Positions 33,455-41,804 are shown, numbered from the stretch's first letter. The stretch is 64,000 nucleotides of DNA from Thermoproteota archaeon (GCA_027491395.1 JAOZFI010000041.1:1-64000); one strand, 5' to 3'. A program made the numbers and translations. The notes: generated from the sequence alone by a model not told the origin.

Positions 33455-34723
33455 ATGTCCCTCAGGATAAAGGATATCAGGGCTAGACAGATCTTGGACT
33501 CCAGAGGGAATCCCACGGTCGAGGTATCAGTGTTACTGGATGGAGGTGCCTCAGGTAGGTTCTCGGTACCGAGCGGCGCCTCGAAGGGAGAGAAGGAAGC
33601 TCTCGAATTGAGAGACGGTGGAAAATGGCTGCACGGGAAGGGGGTTCTCAGGGCAATCAGGAACGTCAACGAGGTGATAAGGCCCGCCCTGATAGGGGTC
33701 GAGGCCACCTCTCAGCTGTACATCGACAGGATCATGCTGGAGCTGGATGGCACTCCCAACAAGAGCAGGTTGGGGGCCAACGCCATACTGGGTGTCTCCG
33801 TGGGTGTCGCGAAGGCTGCGGCAGCAGGGCTTGGAATTCCACTGTATCGCTACTTGGGTGGAATAAGCTCTAGGACGCTTCCAATCCCCTTCATGAACGT
33901 GTTGAACGGAGGGGTACACGCTGGCAATGATCTGGCCATCCAGGAGTTTATGATAGTGCCCGTCCGATTCGAAAGCTTCAGGGATGCCCTCTTCGCAGGG
34001 GTAGAGGTTTACATGGAGCTCAAGAGGCAGCTCCTTAGGAAGTACGGGAGGATAGCTGTGAACGTCGGTGATGAGGGAGGCTTCGCACCTCCTATGTCCA
34101 AGACTGAGGAGGCTCTAGATTCACTAACTGGAGCTATAGAGGAGATGGGCTATGCGGGGAAAGTGATGCTGGCCCTAGATTGCGCGGCCAACGAGTTTTA
34201 CTCCGATGGCAAGTACAGGATAGACGGTAGGGAGCTATCCCCACCGGAACTCATGGACTTCTACATAAATCTCGTAGATAAATACCCAATAATCAGTATA
34301 GAGGATCCCTTTATGGATGAGGATTGGGAATCCCTGTCGGAACTCACCAAGAGGATAGGGGGTAGGATACAGATAGTCGGGGACGATTACTTCGCCACCA
34401 ACCCCGTGTTCCTGCGCAAGGGGATAGAGGCCGGGGCGGCCAACGCCCTCCTGCTGAAGGTCAACCAGATAGGAACCCTGAGCGAGGCGCTGGAGGCAGC
34501 TAACCACGCCTTCAGTCACGGATACTCCGTCATGGTCAGCCATCGCTCCGGGGAGACGACCGATACCTTCATAGCTGACTTGGCTGTGGCCCTGAATTCC
34601 GGTCAGATAAAAACGGGAGCTCCGGCTAGGGGGGAGAGGGTGGCTAAATACAACAGGCTTCTAGAAATAGAGGAAGAGCTAGGACCTATTGCCCTCTTTC
34701 CAGGCCCTCGGCCAGTAGCCTGA
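33455..34723 (+). CDS. eno: Enolase
   Basis: A 422-residue glycolytic/gluconeogenic enzyme converting 2-phosphoglycerate and phosphoenolpyruvate. It shows QILDSRGNPTVEVSV, PFMNVLNGGVHAGND, VNVGDEGGFAPPM, SIEDPFMDEDWES and HRSGETTDTFIADLAVAL, all family signatures, with Mg-binding Asp/Glu and catalytic Lys in place. Its 3' end overlaps the convergent cca gene by 38 bases. Confidence 0.97.
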   Translation: MSLRIKDIRARQILDSRGNPTVEVSVLLDGGASGRFSVPSGASKGEKEALELRDGGKWLHGKGVLRAIRNVNEVIRPALIGVEATSQLYIDRIMLELDGTPNKSRLGANAILGVSVGVAKAAAAGLGIPLYRYLGGISSRTLPIPFMNVLNGGVHAGNDLAIQEFMIVPVRFESFRDALFAGVEVYMELKRQLLRKYGRIAVNVGDEGGFAPPMSKTEEALDSLTGAIEEMGYAGKVMLALDCAANEFYSDGKYRIDGRELSPPELMDFYINLVDKYPIISIEDPFMDEDWESLSELTKRIGGRIQIVGDDYFATNPVFLRKGIEAGAANALLLKVNQIGTLSEALEAANHAFSHGYSVMVSHRSGETTDTFIADLAVALNSGQIKTGAPARGERVAKYNRLLEIEEELGPIALFPGPRPVA

Positions 34724-36098
34724 CGAAAAACTCCTCCTTCTTTAGTTCCTTCCAGATCTCATTCAGGGCCCACTGACCGAGGGAAGCTAGCTCCCTCTCT
34801 GTGAGGACCCTGATCTTCGCTCTTCCCCTAAGTATGGATGGTAACCTCTGCCCCCTGAATATATCGCTCGCGAGGAGCGTGGCCTCCCTGTACTTCCTCC
34901 GCCTGAATACGTACCACCTGTCCTCCCTAATGAAGGGGCCTCCCAGCGTCACCTCGCTTCCCACGTATTTGAGCAGGAAGTTGTCCTCATCTCTCATGCC
35001 GACCGGTGGGCCCTCACGCCTCTCCAGCGTGGGGAGGAGCAGGTATGGTATTTCGGCGGCCACCACTATCGTGGAGGACTCGTCAGTCCATCCGGAGGAC
35101 CACATCGGGTCGAAACCGTGCTTCCTCAACTCGTCCCCCAGAATTCTCCCCAGCTTCTTGGCCTGAGACCAGAGTAGCTCCCTGCTCAACTGGTCCGGCT
35201 CATCTAACTTGAAGAGCTCAACTAATACCAAATGGGTCCCTCTCCTCTTCAGCTCCTCCTCTATCACGCTGCTCCTGACCCTAACCTTAAGAGGTCTGAG
35301 GGCCCTCTCGAAGAACTCGATAGACGGGTTGATCAGGAAGGCCCGGGCTGCAATCCTGAATCGATTGAACTGAGTAAGAGTGAGGGCGGCAGCCACGTTC
35401 CTCCTCGGATCCACAGGATCTATGACCACCAGCGGATCCTTCGGAAAGAGGACGGACGCGTACTCCTCACCTAGGTGATCCTCAGGGTCTATGCAGATGG
35501 GAGGCTGCCAGTCCTTGGCCGCCCTCAGCACCTCGAGGAAACTACCGTAATGGATCACTAGGACCTCGCATAGGTACCCGCTGAACCCTCCGACCTTTTC
35601 TTCAGCACCGTAAGCCTCTATCGATTTGAGAAAGGCTTTCAGAAGCCTCACTTCAGTTGGAGAGCGAAGTTTAGACTTCACGTAGGAGTTGTGCAGTGGG
35701 GTCCTGTCTACCGAGCTAGCTATTCTCTCCCCCTTCCTTATCCTGTAAGCTGGAACGAGATCTATATCGAATTCCCCCAGCTTGACCATGACGTAGGGAT
35801 GCTCAGCGTAGTTCTGAATGTAATCACCGAAGGCCTTGGCCGCGATCTCCCTTATCAGCTCACCTAGAACATCCTTCCCCCCGACCCCCATGGGAAAGAG
35901 GACGAATATATCCAACTCATAGTTGCCCGGTAGCCAAGTGTCCCTCACTGCGGACCCTACCGGCACTACATCCGCATCGAATCCCAGCTCGTCGACCGCC
36001 CTCCTTACTCTACTCAATGCCTCCTCCAAGACACTCTGGAGCTTCCTTCTCTCTTCATCCGAGGGCGTGACGAGCCTCTTAGCCTGTTCCAGCACCAC
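34686..36098 (-). CDS. cca: CCA-adding tRNA nucleotidyltransferase, class I
   Basis: About 470 residues of archaeal class-I type. The nucleotidyltransferase motif VPVGSAVRDTWLPGNYELDIFVLFP contains the G-S and D-x-D residues. The TPLHNSYVKSKL and EKVGGFSGYLCEVLVIHYGSF segments are also typical. The start is uncertain: the family begins near VLEQAKRLVTPSDEE, so GTG 36098 is preferred over the track GTG 36146, which would overlap the SIS gene by 41 bases. Several tRNAs here lack encoded CCA, so the enzyme is needed. Confidence 0.93.
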   Translation of the reverse strand: MVLEQAKRLVTPSDEERRKLQSVLEEALSRVRRAVDELGFDADVVPVGSAVRDTWLPGNYELDIFVLFPMGVGGKDVLGELIREIAAKAFGDYIQNYAEHPYVMVKLGEFDIDLVPAYRIRKGERIASSVDRTPLHNSYVKSKLRSPTEVRLLKAFLKSIEAYGAEEKVGGFSGYLCEVLVIHYGSFLEVLRAAKDWQPPICIDPEDHLGEEYASVLFPKDPLVVIDPVDPRRNVAAALTLTQFNRFRIAARAFLINPSIEFFERALRPLKVRVRSSVIEEELKRRGTHLVLVELFKLDEPDQLSRELLWSQAKKLGRILGDELRKHGFDPMWSSGWTDESSTIVVAAEIPYLLLPTLERREGPPVGMRDEDNFLLKYVGSEVTLGGPFIREDRWYVFRRRKYREATLLASDIFRGQRLPSILRGRAKIRVLTERELASLGQWALNEIWKELKKEEFFVRLLAEGLERGQ

Positions 36099-36105
36099 CT
36101 CTAAG

Positions 36106-36675
36106 TCACTCGATGGTCGCGTGCCTCTTGGCAAGATCCTCCTCACTCTTCCCTAGGAGCTCCACGAGCTCCGCAATGAGGGCGTCAAAGTAGATCATGG
36201 TACTCAGCTCGAACAGCGTGCCTAGAGGAGTCAAGGGCTCGTGTATTCCGAGTATCTGCCTAGTGAAGTAGTCCCTGCTGTTGTTCTTAGGGAGCACCCT
36301 CCCCCCGATCCTCACGACCAGATCCGCTATCTTACCGAGGCTCGACTCAGGATAGCTGGTGACGGCCACCACGTGAGCTCCAACCTTTTTAGCCACCTGC
36401 GCTGCTGAGAGAGGATATTTGGTCTCGCCAGAACCGCTCACTACCACCACTAAGTCCCCAGGAGCTACTGAGGGAGTGACCGTCTCGCCTATGACGTAGA
36501 CTTGGAAGCCAACATGCATGAGCCTCATGGCAAATGCCTTCGCTACTAGACCGGATCTACCAGCCCCGACCACGAAGATCTTCCCCTCTCCGAGCGTCCT
36601 CAGAAGGGCCTTTATGAACTTCTGAGTGGATTCCTCGTCGACATCGGACAGGTTCTCACCTATGACATCGAGCAA
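36106..36675 (-). CDS. hxlB: 6-phospho-3-hexuloisomerase (SIS domain)
   Basis: A 189-residue SIS-fold isomerase. The VVGAGRSGLVAKAFAMRLMHVGF segment and VVVVSGSGETKYPL are diagnostic for HxlB/PHI. It interconverts fructose-6-phosphate and hexulose-6-phosphate; in archaea the reversed ribulose monophosphate pathway supplies pentoses. Its partner HPS is not in the window, but ribose-5-phosphate isomerase is, at 44.5 kb. Start TTG 36675 is weakly supported; the ORF is open further upstream. Confidence 0.9.
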   Translation of the reverse strand: MLDVIGENLSDVDEESTQKFIKALLRTLGEGKIFVVGAGRSGLVAKAFAMRLMHVGFQVYVIGETVTPSVAPGDLVVVVSGSGETKYPLSAAQVAKKVGAHVVAVTSYPESSLGKIADLVVRIGGRVLPKNNSRDYFTRQILGIHEPLTPLGTLFELSTMIYFDALIAELVELLGKSEEDLAKRHATIE

Positions 36676-36800
36676 CCTACTAATAGTTTCCCCGATGGGC
36701 GTGGCGTCATCCCCTCGGATGCGCCCTCCGCTTTATTTAACAAATTAACTGAAGCGCACATGGTTTTATTTGAGGGATCCGTGACAAGTCTGGATAACTA

Positions 36801-37460
36801 ATGGGAGCCAGTACAGAGGATAACAGCGAGAAACGTCCACCTCCAATCGTAGAGAGGATAATAGAGCAATTTGAGGAGCTAGCCGACACAGTACGAGTAA
36901 TATCTAGGATAAGCGGGATGAGCGAGGTTGCTAGGAGGTATGCGGTCACCAATTCGTTCGACAGCCTCCTTACCATGCTGGGCGTCCTGATGGGGAGCTT
37001 CATATCGGGTCTGAAGGAGCCCTCTGTTATCATCAACACGGTGCTGGGCGGCGCGGTGGCCATACTCATATCCGGTACGATGGGCACGTATCTGACAGAG
37101 AGGGCGGAGAGGGCCTCTAGGATAAAGGAGCTAGAGGTGGCAGTTCTCATGGATCTGGACGAGACCCTCGTGGGAAAGGCCGAGAGCATATCGGCGGTGA
37201 TGGTAGCGGCAGCCAGCGGCCTGGCTCCCTTCTTGGTCATGATGTCCCTGACCGTTCCCTTCTACCTGTCCATTAGCGGCATGCTCTCCGTCATGGAGGC
37301 CTATGTGGTATCCTTCATCGAGGTCCTGACAATCCTCTTCACGCTGGGGGTATTCCTCGGCTCCCTATCGGGTGAGAACAGGCTGGTCTACGGGGCTATG
37401 CTTGTGGGGATGGGCCTCCTGATAGTGATGGTGATGCTTTGGCTGGGGATAAGTGGATAG
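36801..37460 (+). CDS. VIT1/CCC1-like membrane protein
   Basis: A 219-residue membrane protein with about five hydrophobic helices. The segment NSFDSLLTMLGVLMGSF, then ISGTMGTYLTERAERASRIKE, resembles the first two helices of the VIT1/CCC1 iron/manganese transporter family. Substrate is unproven. ATG 36801 has a TATA-like gttttattt about 31 bases upstream and no Shine-Dalgarno, so it may be leaderless. It overlaps truA by 22 bases. Confidence 0.8.
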   Translation: MGASTEDNSEKRPPPIVERIIEQFEELADTVRVISRISGMSEVARRYAVTNSFDSLLTMLGVLMGSFISGLKEPSVIINTVLGGAVAILISGTMGTYLTERAERASRIKELEVAVLMDLDETLVGKAESISAVMVAAASGLAPFLVMMSLTVPFYLSISGMLSVMEAYVVSFIEVLTILFTLGVFLGSLSGENRLVYGAMLVGMGLLIVMVMLWLGISG

Positions 37461-38197
37461 CCCTGAGGGTCGCCTACATAGGGTGGGACTACTATGGAGC
37501 GGTCAGGCAGCCAGATCTCCCCACCATAGAGGAATCACTCGCTGAGGCATTGTCCGATCAGGGAATTGAGGCCAAGTTGAAATTCACCTCTAGAACGGAT
37601 AGGGGCGTATCGGCTCTGGATAATGTAGTCACCTACAGAGGGGCGCTCCCGAACATCTCTCGACTGAATGCTGATCTCCCGAAGGACATCGCAGTCTGGG
37701 GGCTCATTGAATCGGATAGCAGGGTGAAGGCGATCGAAAAGACCTATCTATACGTGGTCCCTATGGAACTTGACATCGAAAGGTTGCTCGAGAGATTGAG
37801 AGAGACCTCGCTCTCACCGGATCTCTGCAAGGAGGGAGAGGCGCCGAGACCGAGCTGTGATGCGAGGACTTATCGAGGTTTCACGCTGGTGCTCGTAACC
37901 GGGAGGTCGTTCTGCTGGCAAATGGTCAGGAGGCTTGTGGGAGGAGCCGTTGGTCCCATGATAGGCAAGAGGATGGATGTAGCTCCAGCTGAGGGGCTCA
38001 CGCTCCTCAGGACCAAGTTGGACAGACGGTGGGATGAACGGTGGGATGAGCTTCACACCCATAAACTCCAATTCATCCTGAAAGAGCTGGAAAAGAGAAT
38101 GTGGAGGTGGGGAACGGGTCTGTTCCTGCTGGATGTGATCGGAGGGGTTATCTCTTCAGGGCGACTACCGTCTTGGTCTCGGGGACGTACCACCTGA
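37439..38197 (+). CDS. truA: tRNA pseudouridine synthase TruA
   Basis: A 252-residue enzyme making pseudouridine at positions 38-40 in the anticodon arm. The catalytic Asp lies in KFTSRTDRGVSALDN near residue 53. The RSFCWQMVRRLVGG segment near residue 157 is the second family motif. TTG 37439 lies inside the upstream membrane gene, so translation is coupled. The 3' end overlaps a convergent small gene by about 50 bases. Confidence 0.93.
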   Translation: MAGDKWIALRVAYIGWDYYGAVRQPDLPTIEESLAEALSDQGIEAKLKFTSRTDRGVSALDNVVTYRGALPNISRLNADLPKDIAVWGLIESDSRVKAIEKTYLYVVPMELDIERLLERLRETSLSPDLCKEGEAPRPSCDARTYRGFTLVLVTGRSFCWQMVRRLVGGAVGPMIGKRMDVAPAEGLTLLRTKLDRRWDERWDELHTHKLQFILKELEKRMWRWGTGLFLLDVIGGVISSGRLPSWSRGRTT

Positions 38198-38426
38198 CCT
38201 TATCCCTGAACCACTTCCAGAACTTGGTGAATGCATCCATGCTCTCCGTCTCAACCTGTATGACCCCGTTGTACTCCGTTCCCCAAGCGTGATCGTAAAC
38301 ACCGATCAACCTGATCTCTGGAGGCCACTCCTCCATTATATCCTCCCACTGCCTCCTCGCTTTCTCCTCCTCTTCCTCGGTTAGCTCCCTAAGTTTGTAG
38401 AAGATCAGTAGCACGTAAGTTGGCAT
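38148..38426 (-). CDS. Unrecognised 92-aa protein
   Basis: A small soluble protein I do not recognise. A beta strand (TYVLLIFYKL), an acidic helix (TEEEEEKARRQWEDIMEEW), another strand (EIRLIGVYDHAWG) and an aromatic helix (FTKFWKWFRDKVRWY) suggest a small alpha/beta, possibly dimeric ferredoxin-like, fold. ATG 38426 follows AGAGGTGAT by a few bases, a strong Shine-Dalgarno, which supports it being real despite the overlap with truA. It lies 12 bases downstream of the radical-SAM gene. Confidence 0.75.
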   Translation of the reverse strand: MPTYVLLIFYKLRELTEEEEEKARRQWEDIMEEWPPEIRLIGVYDHAWGTEYNGVIQVETESMDAFTKFWKWFRDKVRWYVPETKTVVALKR

Positions 38427-38438
38427 GAACTATCACCT

Positions 38439-40001
38439 CTAGAAGGGATTGTGGAACTTATATAAACTTCCTGACATGCCTAGCCGACGCTTCTGGGGGA
38501 GCCAGCACTTATGCATGCATCCGGTGCACGAGATATCGCATCCCGGTGTGGGTAAACCCTCCATGGCCCTCCTCAGCTCTTCAGATAGGAAGTCCCTACT
38601 CACCCCCGTGTCAACGTACTCCCACCAGGGTGCGTCCCTCTCCCCGTAGACTATGGAATCCAGATCTATTCCCATATTATTGGCTAGGGAGCGATAAGCT
38701 CCTCTATTGTAGGGAATTCTAGCCCCTCTCTTGAGGAGTTTCGCTATCTCCAAGCCTCCCACCGACATGAAAGTCTGAATGTACGCCCTGCCGTAGTGCA
38801 TGACGTTGACCTGTCCCCGGAAACTCCTCCTGAATATTGAGATCCTCCTCCTGATGTCCTCCTCGCGGGCGAGCGGGACCGTCTCGAAAGGCGTCCCGGC
38901 CTTGGGAATGAAGATGCTCACCGTGACCTTCGTGTTTACGAACTTCCCTACCCTGCTCGCCAGTCGACCCGATTCCTCCACATCCCGATCGGTCTCGGAG
39001 GGAAGGCCCACCATGAAGTAGAGCTTGAGATGTCTCATGCCTGAATCCTCGGCCTCTTCTGCCACCCTCACGAACTCCTCATTATCTATCGTCTTGTTCA
39101 CCACGGCCTTCATTCTCTCACTACCGGTCTCAGGGGCTAGTGTGAGCATGCTCTCGCCAACGCTCACCGCCAACTCTATGAGCTCTCTATCCACTTGATC
39201 AGCCCTGAGGGAGGGCAATGTGACGCGAAGTCCTTTTTCAGAGGCCCACTGAAGCAGATCCTTTATTAACTTTGAAGATGCAGCGTCACTACCTATGACG
39301 TATATTCCCTTGAATCCCAGCTCATGGGCCCTCTCGACGGCTACCTCCAAGTCCTTAGGATCCGGATCCAGCCGGGGTCTCCAGTGCCAGCCCAGCATGC
39401 AGAACCTACAACCCCACCCGCACCCCCTAGATATCTCCACCAGATAGCTGTTTACCGGTTCGTTCCCACGGAAGACTATTATCTGGTTTTCAAGGGGCTT
39501 CAAACTCCTTACTCTCTTGAATTCAGCTCTGTTCATGATACTTGGAAGGAAGAATCCATCGCCAGCCAATTCCTCAATAGAGCCCCCCGCCAACGAGTTC
39601 TCTACCAGCGAAGGGATGAGGACCTCCCCATCTCCCACACCGACCGCATCAACCAAGGAACTTATCGGCAGAGGGTTCGCTGAAACGGCTGGTCCGCCGA
39701 CCACAACTGGCTTGCGCGCTCCATCTAACATCCTGTACAGCACGGGATACTGACCCTCGAAGTGGATTGTAGCTAGTATTAGGTCGAACTCGTCGAGCGA
39801 TCTCCCGCTCTCCACCGATCCCTTCAGGTCGGTCACGAACCTCTCGGCCATGACATCATCGAAAGAGTTCAGGAGGAAGTAGAGTATCTGATGCCCCAAC
39901 GAGTTTATAGCCGCAAGGTAGGGCGCGGGGTAGACTAAAGCGATCTTCAGCCGATAATCCCGTGGATCCCTATCGTAGAATCCGCCTTCTTCCCTCAGCA
40001 A
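38439..40001 (-). CDS. Radical SAM protein with B12-binding-like N-terminus
   Basis: A 520-residue protein of an uncharacterised archaeal radical-SAM family. Residues 15-135 resemble a cobalamin-binding-type Rossmann region (LVYPAPYLAAINSLGHQIL, VVVGGPAVSANPLP). The cluster motif is SRGCGWGCRFCMLGWHW (C-x3-C-x2-C). The C-terminus holds a second Cys set (PTPGCDISCTGCMHKCW), probably another iron-sulphur site. The reaction is unknown. A SAM/B12 methyltransferase-type chemistry is possible but not shown. Confidence 0.85.
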   Translation of the reverse strand: MLREEGGFYDRDPRDYRLKIALVYPAPYLAAINSLGHQILYFLLNSFDDVMAERFVTDLKGSVESGRSLDEFDLILATIHFEGQYPVLYRMLDGARKPVVVGGPAVSANPLPISSLVDAVGVGDGEVLIPSLVENSLAGGSIEELAGDGFFLPSIMNRAEFKRVRSLKPLENQIIVFRGNEPVNSYLVEISRGCGWGCRFCMLGWHWRPRLDPDPKDLEVAVERAHELGFKGIYVIGSDAASSKLIKDLLQWASEKGLRVTLPSLRADQVDRELIELAVSVGESMLTLAPETGSERMKAVVNKTIDNEEFVRVAEEAEDSGMRHLKLYFMVGLPSETDRDVEESGRLASRVGKFVNTKVTVSIFIPKAGTPFETVPLAREEDIRRRISIFRRSFRGQVNVMHYGRAYIQTFMSVGGLEIAKLLKRGARIPYNRGAYRSLANNMGIDLDSIVYGERDAPWWEYVDTGVSRDFLSEELRRAMEGLPTPGCDISCTGCMHKCWLPQKRRLGMSGSLYKFHNPF

Positions 40002-40017
40002 ATGGGATCTCCCCTAG

Positions 40018-40090
40018 TGGGCCGGGGGGGACTCGAACCCCCGACCTCCGCCTCGTAAGGGCGGCGTCATAGCCGCTAGACCACCGGCCC
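40018..40090 (-). tRNA. tRNA-Val (TAC)
   Basis: On the minus strand acceptor GGGCCGG pairs with CCGGCCC, D stem GTC/GAC, anticodon arm CCGCC-CTTACGA-GGCGG with anticodon TAC, and T arm GGGGG-TTCGAGT-CCCCC. Discriminator A; CCA is not encoded. It is 8 bases downstream of tRNA-Ser(GCT), and the two are probably one transcript. Confidence 0.95.
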
Positions 40091-40098
40091 TGTGAAAG

Positions 40099-40201
40099 TG
40101 GCGCCGGGGGAGGGATTCGAACCCTCGCGGCCCAATGGGCCACTGGCTTTCCGCAGGAGGCTTTAGCAGGCCAGCCCCCTACCAGGCTAGGGCACCCCGG
40201 C
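40099..40201 (-). tRNA. tRNA-Ser (GCT) with 15-nt intron, CCA encoded
   Basis: Acceptor GCCGGGG/CCCCGGC, class-II variable arm and T arm GAGGG-TTCGAAT-CCCTC. The anticodon stem CTGGC/GCCAG encloses 22 instead of 7 nt. Placing a 15-nt intron at the canonical position 37/38 (about 40149-40163) gives loop CTGCTAA and anticodon GCT. Splicing would need the archaeal endonuclease. CCA is encoded. A minus-strand TATA (GAAGTTTAAAAATCC, near 40227-40241) lies about 30 bases upstream. Confidence 0.93.
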
Positions 40202-40231
40202 CCTCCACCGCACCTATGGCGGAGCGGATTT

Positions 40232-40996
40232 TTAAACTTCACTTGAGCGAAGGAGATCCTCAACCCTCGCAGGAGAGAGGGTGGAAAGCACGGCTCCAGG
40301 GAGATGAGGGCCCAGCCTCGGGATCAGTCCCTTCGCTTGAGTCCCAAGCTTACACACGAGAGCGTGGGACAGGAAAGAGGTCCTTACAACGCTCACATCC
40401 CTCTTATGACCCGTCCTCGTGAGGGCCCTCCTGACCTGCTTCGGAGTCGCTCTAACGATGAAGAGGACATCCCGACCCCTGTTCATCCATCCCCTCACCA
40501 TCGCAACCTGTTTGGGTGACAGGGACACGTACACGCCGCTTTCATCCTTTCGGAGGACCCTCAACTCCAAGGCTAGGTCGTCAACGAAACCGTAGGCTCT
40601 GGCTATCTTCCTAGCGGGTAACCTCATTCCCTTAGCCAGCTGGTTTCTCATCTCGAAGAGCGGATAGAGAGCATCCTTTTCCTCCTTGAATGCCTTGAAA
40701 TAGACCCCGAAACCCACCTTACCGACATCTGTGAGGAAGCCCTTGAACGTGTCCCCGATCTTCACCTCGTGTATGCTGGGCAGCTTGCCGTAAGTCTTGA
40801 TTATCAGATTCTCCGCTATTCCCTCATCCGGACCTGACACAGAGACCTTCACCCACCCCCCTTCAGTGTCTAGATCCAGCTCTGGTACCTCCAAACCCTT
40901 CATGTAACCCAGCATCTCCCAACCGAGCTCCTCGAGGATGTCTTCCTTCGGAAGGCCCTTAGATATCCTCTCTTGGATGAGTAGGGTGCGCGTCAA
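40232..40996 (-). CDS. DUF2110 archaeal protein
   Basis: A 254-residue conserved archaeal protein of unknown function. A central VKIGDTFKGFLTDVGKVGFGVYFKAF segment (about residues 77-102) looks like an S1/OB-type RNA-binding strand pattern. A basic segment follows (RATPKQVRRALTRTGHKRD). It overlaps tfe by 4 bases and is clearly in its operon, which suggests a link to transcription. Function not established. Confidence 0.87.
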   Translation of the reverse strand: MTRTLLIQERISKGLPKEDILEELGWEMLGYMKGLEVPELDLDTEGGWVKVSVSGPDEGIAENLIIKTYGKLPSIHEVKIGDTFKGFLTDVGKVGFGVYFKAFKEEKDALYPLFEMRNQLAKGMRLPARKIARAYGFVDDLALELRVLRKDESGVYVSLSPKQVAMVRGWMNRGRDVLFIVRATPKQVRRALTRTGHKRDVSVVRTSFLSHALVCKLGTQAKGLIPRLGPHLPGAVLSTLSPARVEDLLRSSEV

Positions 40997-41532
40997 CTTG
41001 CCTCTCCTTCCAGCGACTCCAGCGCTCTATTAAGAACATCGAGCATTCTCTCTATCTCTTCCAGTATCTTCTCCCTGTCCACCGGTTCCAACATAGCGCC
41101 GCACACCGGACAAACGAGGCCAGATTCGTCCATTCGCGATATCACCTCATCGAAGCTCAGCCTTATGTGGGTGGGGTCGGCGGCGCATACGTAGTACTCC
41201 CCGGAGGACTCCTCCTCCTTCCTCGTGATGAGCATCTCCCTCACCTCCTTGAACCTCCTCAGGAGGAAGGATTTGGCTAAGTCGCTGTTTATCCTCCAGT
41301 AAGTGAGCCTGTTCCCCACCTCGTCCTCCTTTGTACCCAACTGCACGACCAAGTTGGAGTCCTGCATCCTATAGAGGAGCTGCCGCAGCTCTGTCGGTGG
41401 CAGTTTCAGTTTCTCCTGCATCTCTCCCTCCTCCAGAACACCGTCCTTGGCAAAATTGACCATCTTCCTAGCGAGGCTCAAGTCCCTAGCGACAACGGCG
41501 AGCGCTAGAACTATCAAGTCCTCTTCACTCAT
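40993..41532 (-). CDS. tfe: Transcription initiation factor TFE alpha
   Basis: About 179 residues. The N-terminal extended winged helix (LKLPPTELRQLLYRMQDSNLV) is typical. The C-terminal zinc ribbon is incomplete: the second pair is CPVC (near 141-144), but the first is C-A-A-D (116-119), where the family has C-x2-C. A predicted helix follows. TFE helps TBP/TFB open promoters. ATG 41532 gives a leaderless mRNA about 28 bases from the shared AT-rich element; ATG 41550 is the alternative. Confidence 0.92.
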   Translation of the reverse strand: MSEEDLIVLALAVVARDLSLARKMVNFAKDGVLEEGEMQEKLKLPPTELRQLLYRMQDSNLVVQLGTKEDEVGNRLTYWRINSDLAKSFLLRRFKEVREMLITRKEEESSGEYYVCAADPTHIRLSFDEVISRMDESGLVCPVCGAMLEPVDREKILEEIERMLDVLNRALESLEGEAS

Positions 41533-41552
41533 GTTTTTGGTCTCCCTCATCT

Positions 41553-41567
41553 AGTAAAGTTTATTAC
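41553..41567. promoter_or_regulatory. Shared promoter core of tfe and tRNA-Thr(CGT)
   Basis: AGTAAAGTTTATTAC is nearly palindromic. Its centre is about 28 bases from the tfe ATG on one side and 30 bases from the tRNA 5' end on the other. No other AT-rich box is present in the gap, so it probably serves both directions. Confidence 0.55.
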
Positions 41568-41590
41568 CGGCCTTATCGATCTAACCAATG

Positions 41591-41665
41591 GCCCCGGTAG
41601 CTCAGCCCGGTCAGAGCGGCCGCCTCGTAAGCGGCAGGTCGCGGGTTCGAATCCCGCCCGGGGCT
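41591..41665 (+). tRNA. tRNA-Thr (CGT)
   Basis: Acceptor GCCCCGG pairs with CCGGGGC; D stem GCTC/GAGC; anticodon arm GCCGC-CTCGTAA-GCGGC, anticodon CGT; T arm GCGGG-TTCGAAT-CCCGC. Discriminator T, as in several archaeal tRNA-Thr; no encoded CCA. The sequence is very close to tRNA-Thr(TGT) at 53976. Confidence 0.96.
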
Positions 41666-41730
41666 CTCATTCAGAATATCCCTGAACTCTCAAATAAGTT
41701 TTACTAAATCTCATGGGGTCTCGGGGAGAA

Positions 41731-41804
41731 TGGGGCCGCCGGGATTTGAACCCGGGACCTCCGGCTCCCGAGGCCGGCATCCTACCAAGCTAGACCACGG
41801 CCCC
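41731..41804 (-). tRNA. tRNA-Pro (CGG)
   Basis: Minus-strand cloverleaf: acceptor GGGGCCG with CGGCCCC, anticodon arm CCGGC-CTCGGGA-GCCGG with anticodon CGG, T arm CCGGG-TTCAAAT-CCCGG. Discriminator A; no encoded CCA. A minus-strand TATA (GAAAAGCTTTTTATCG, near 41829-41844) lies about 30 bases upstream, overlapping the end of the HIT gene. Confidence 0.95.
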
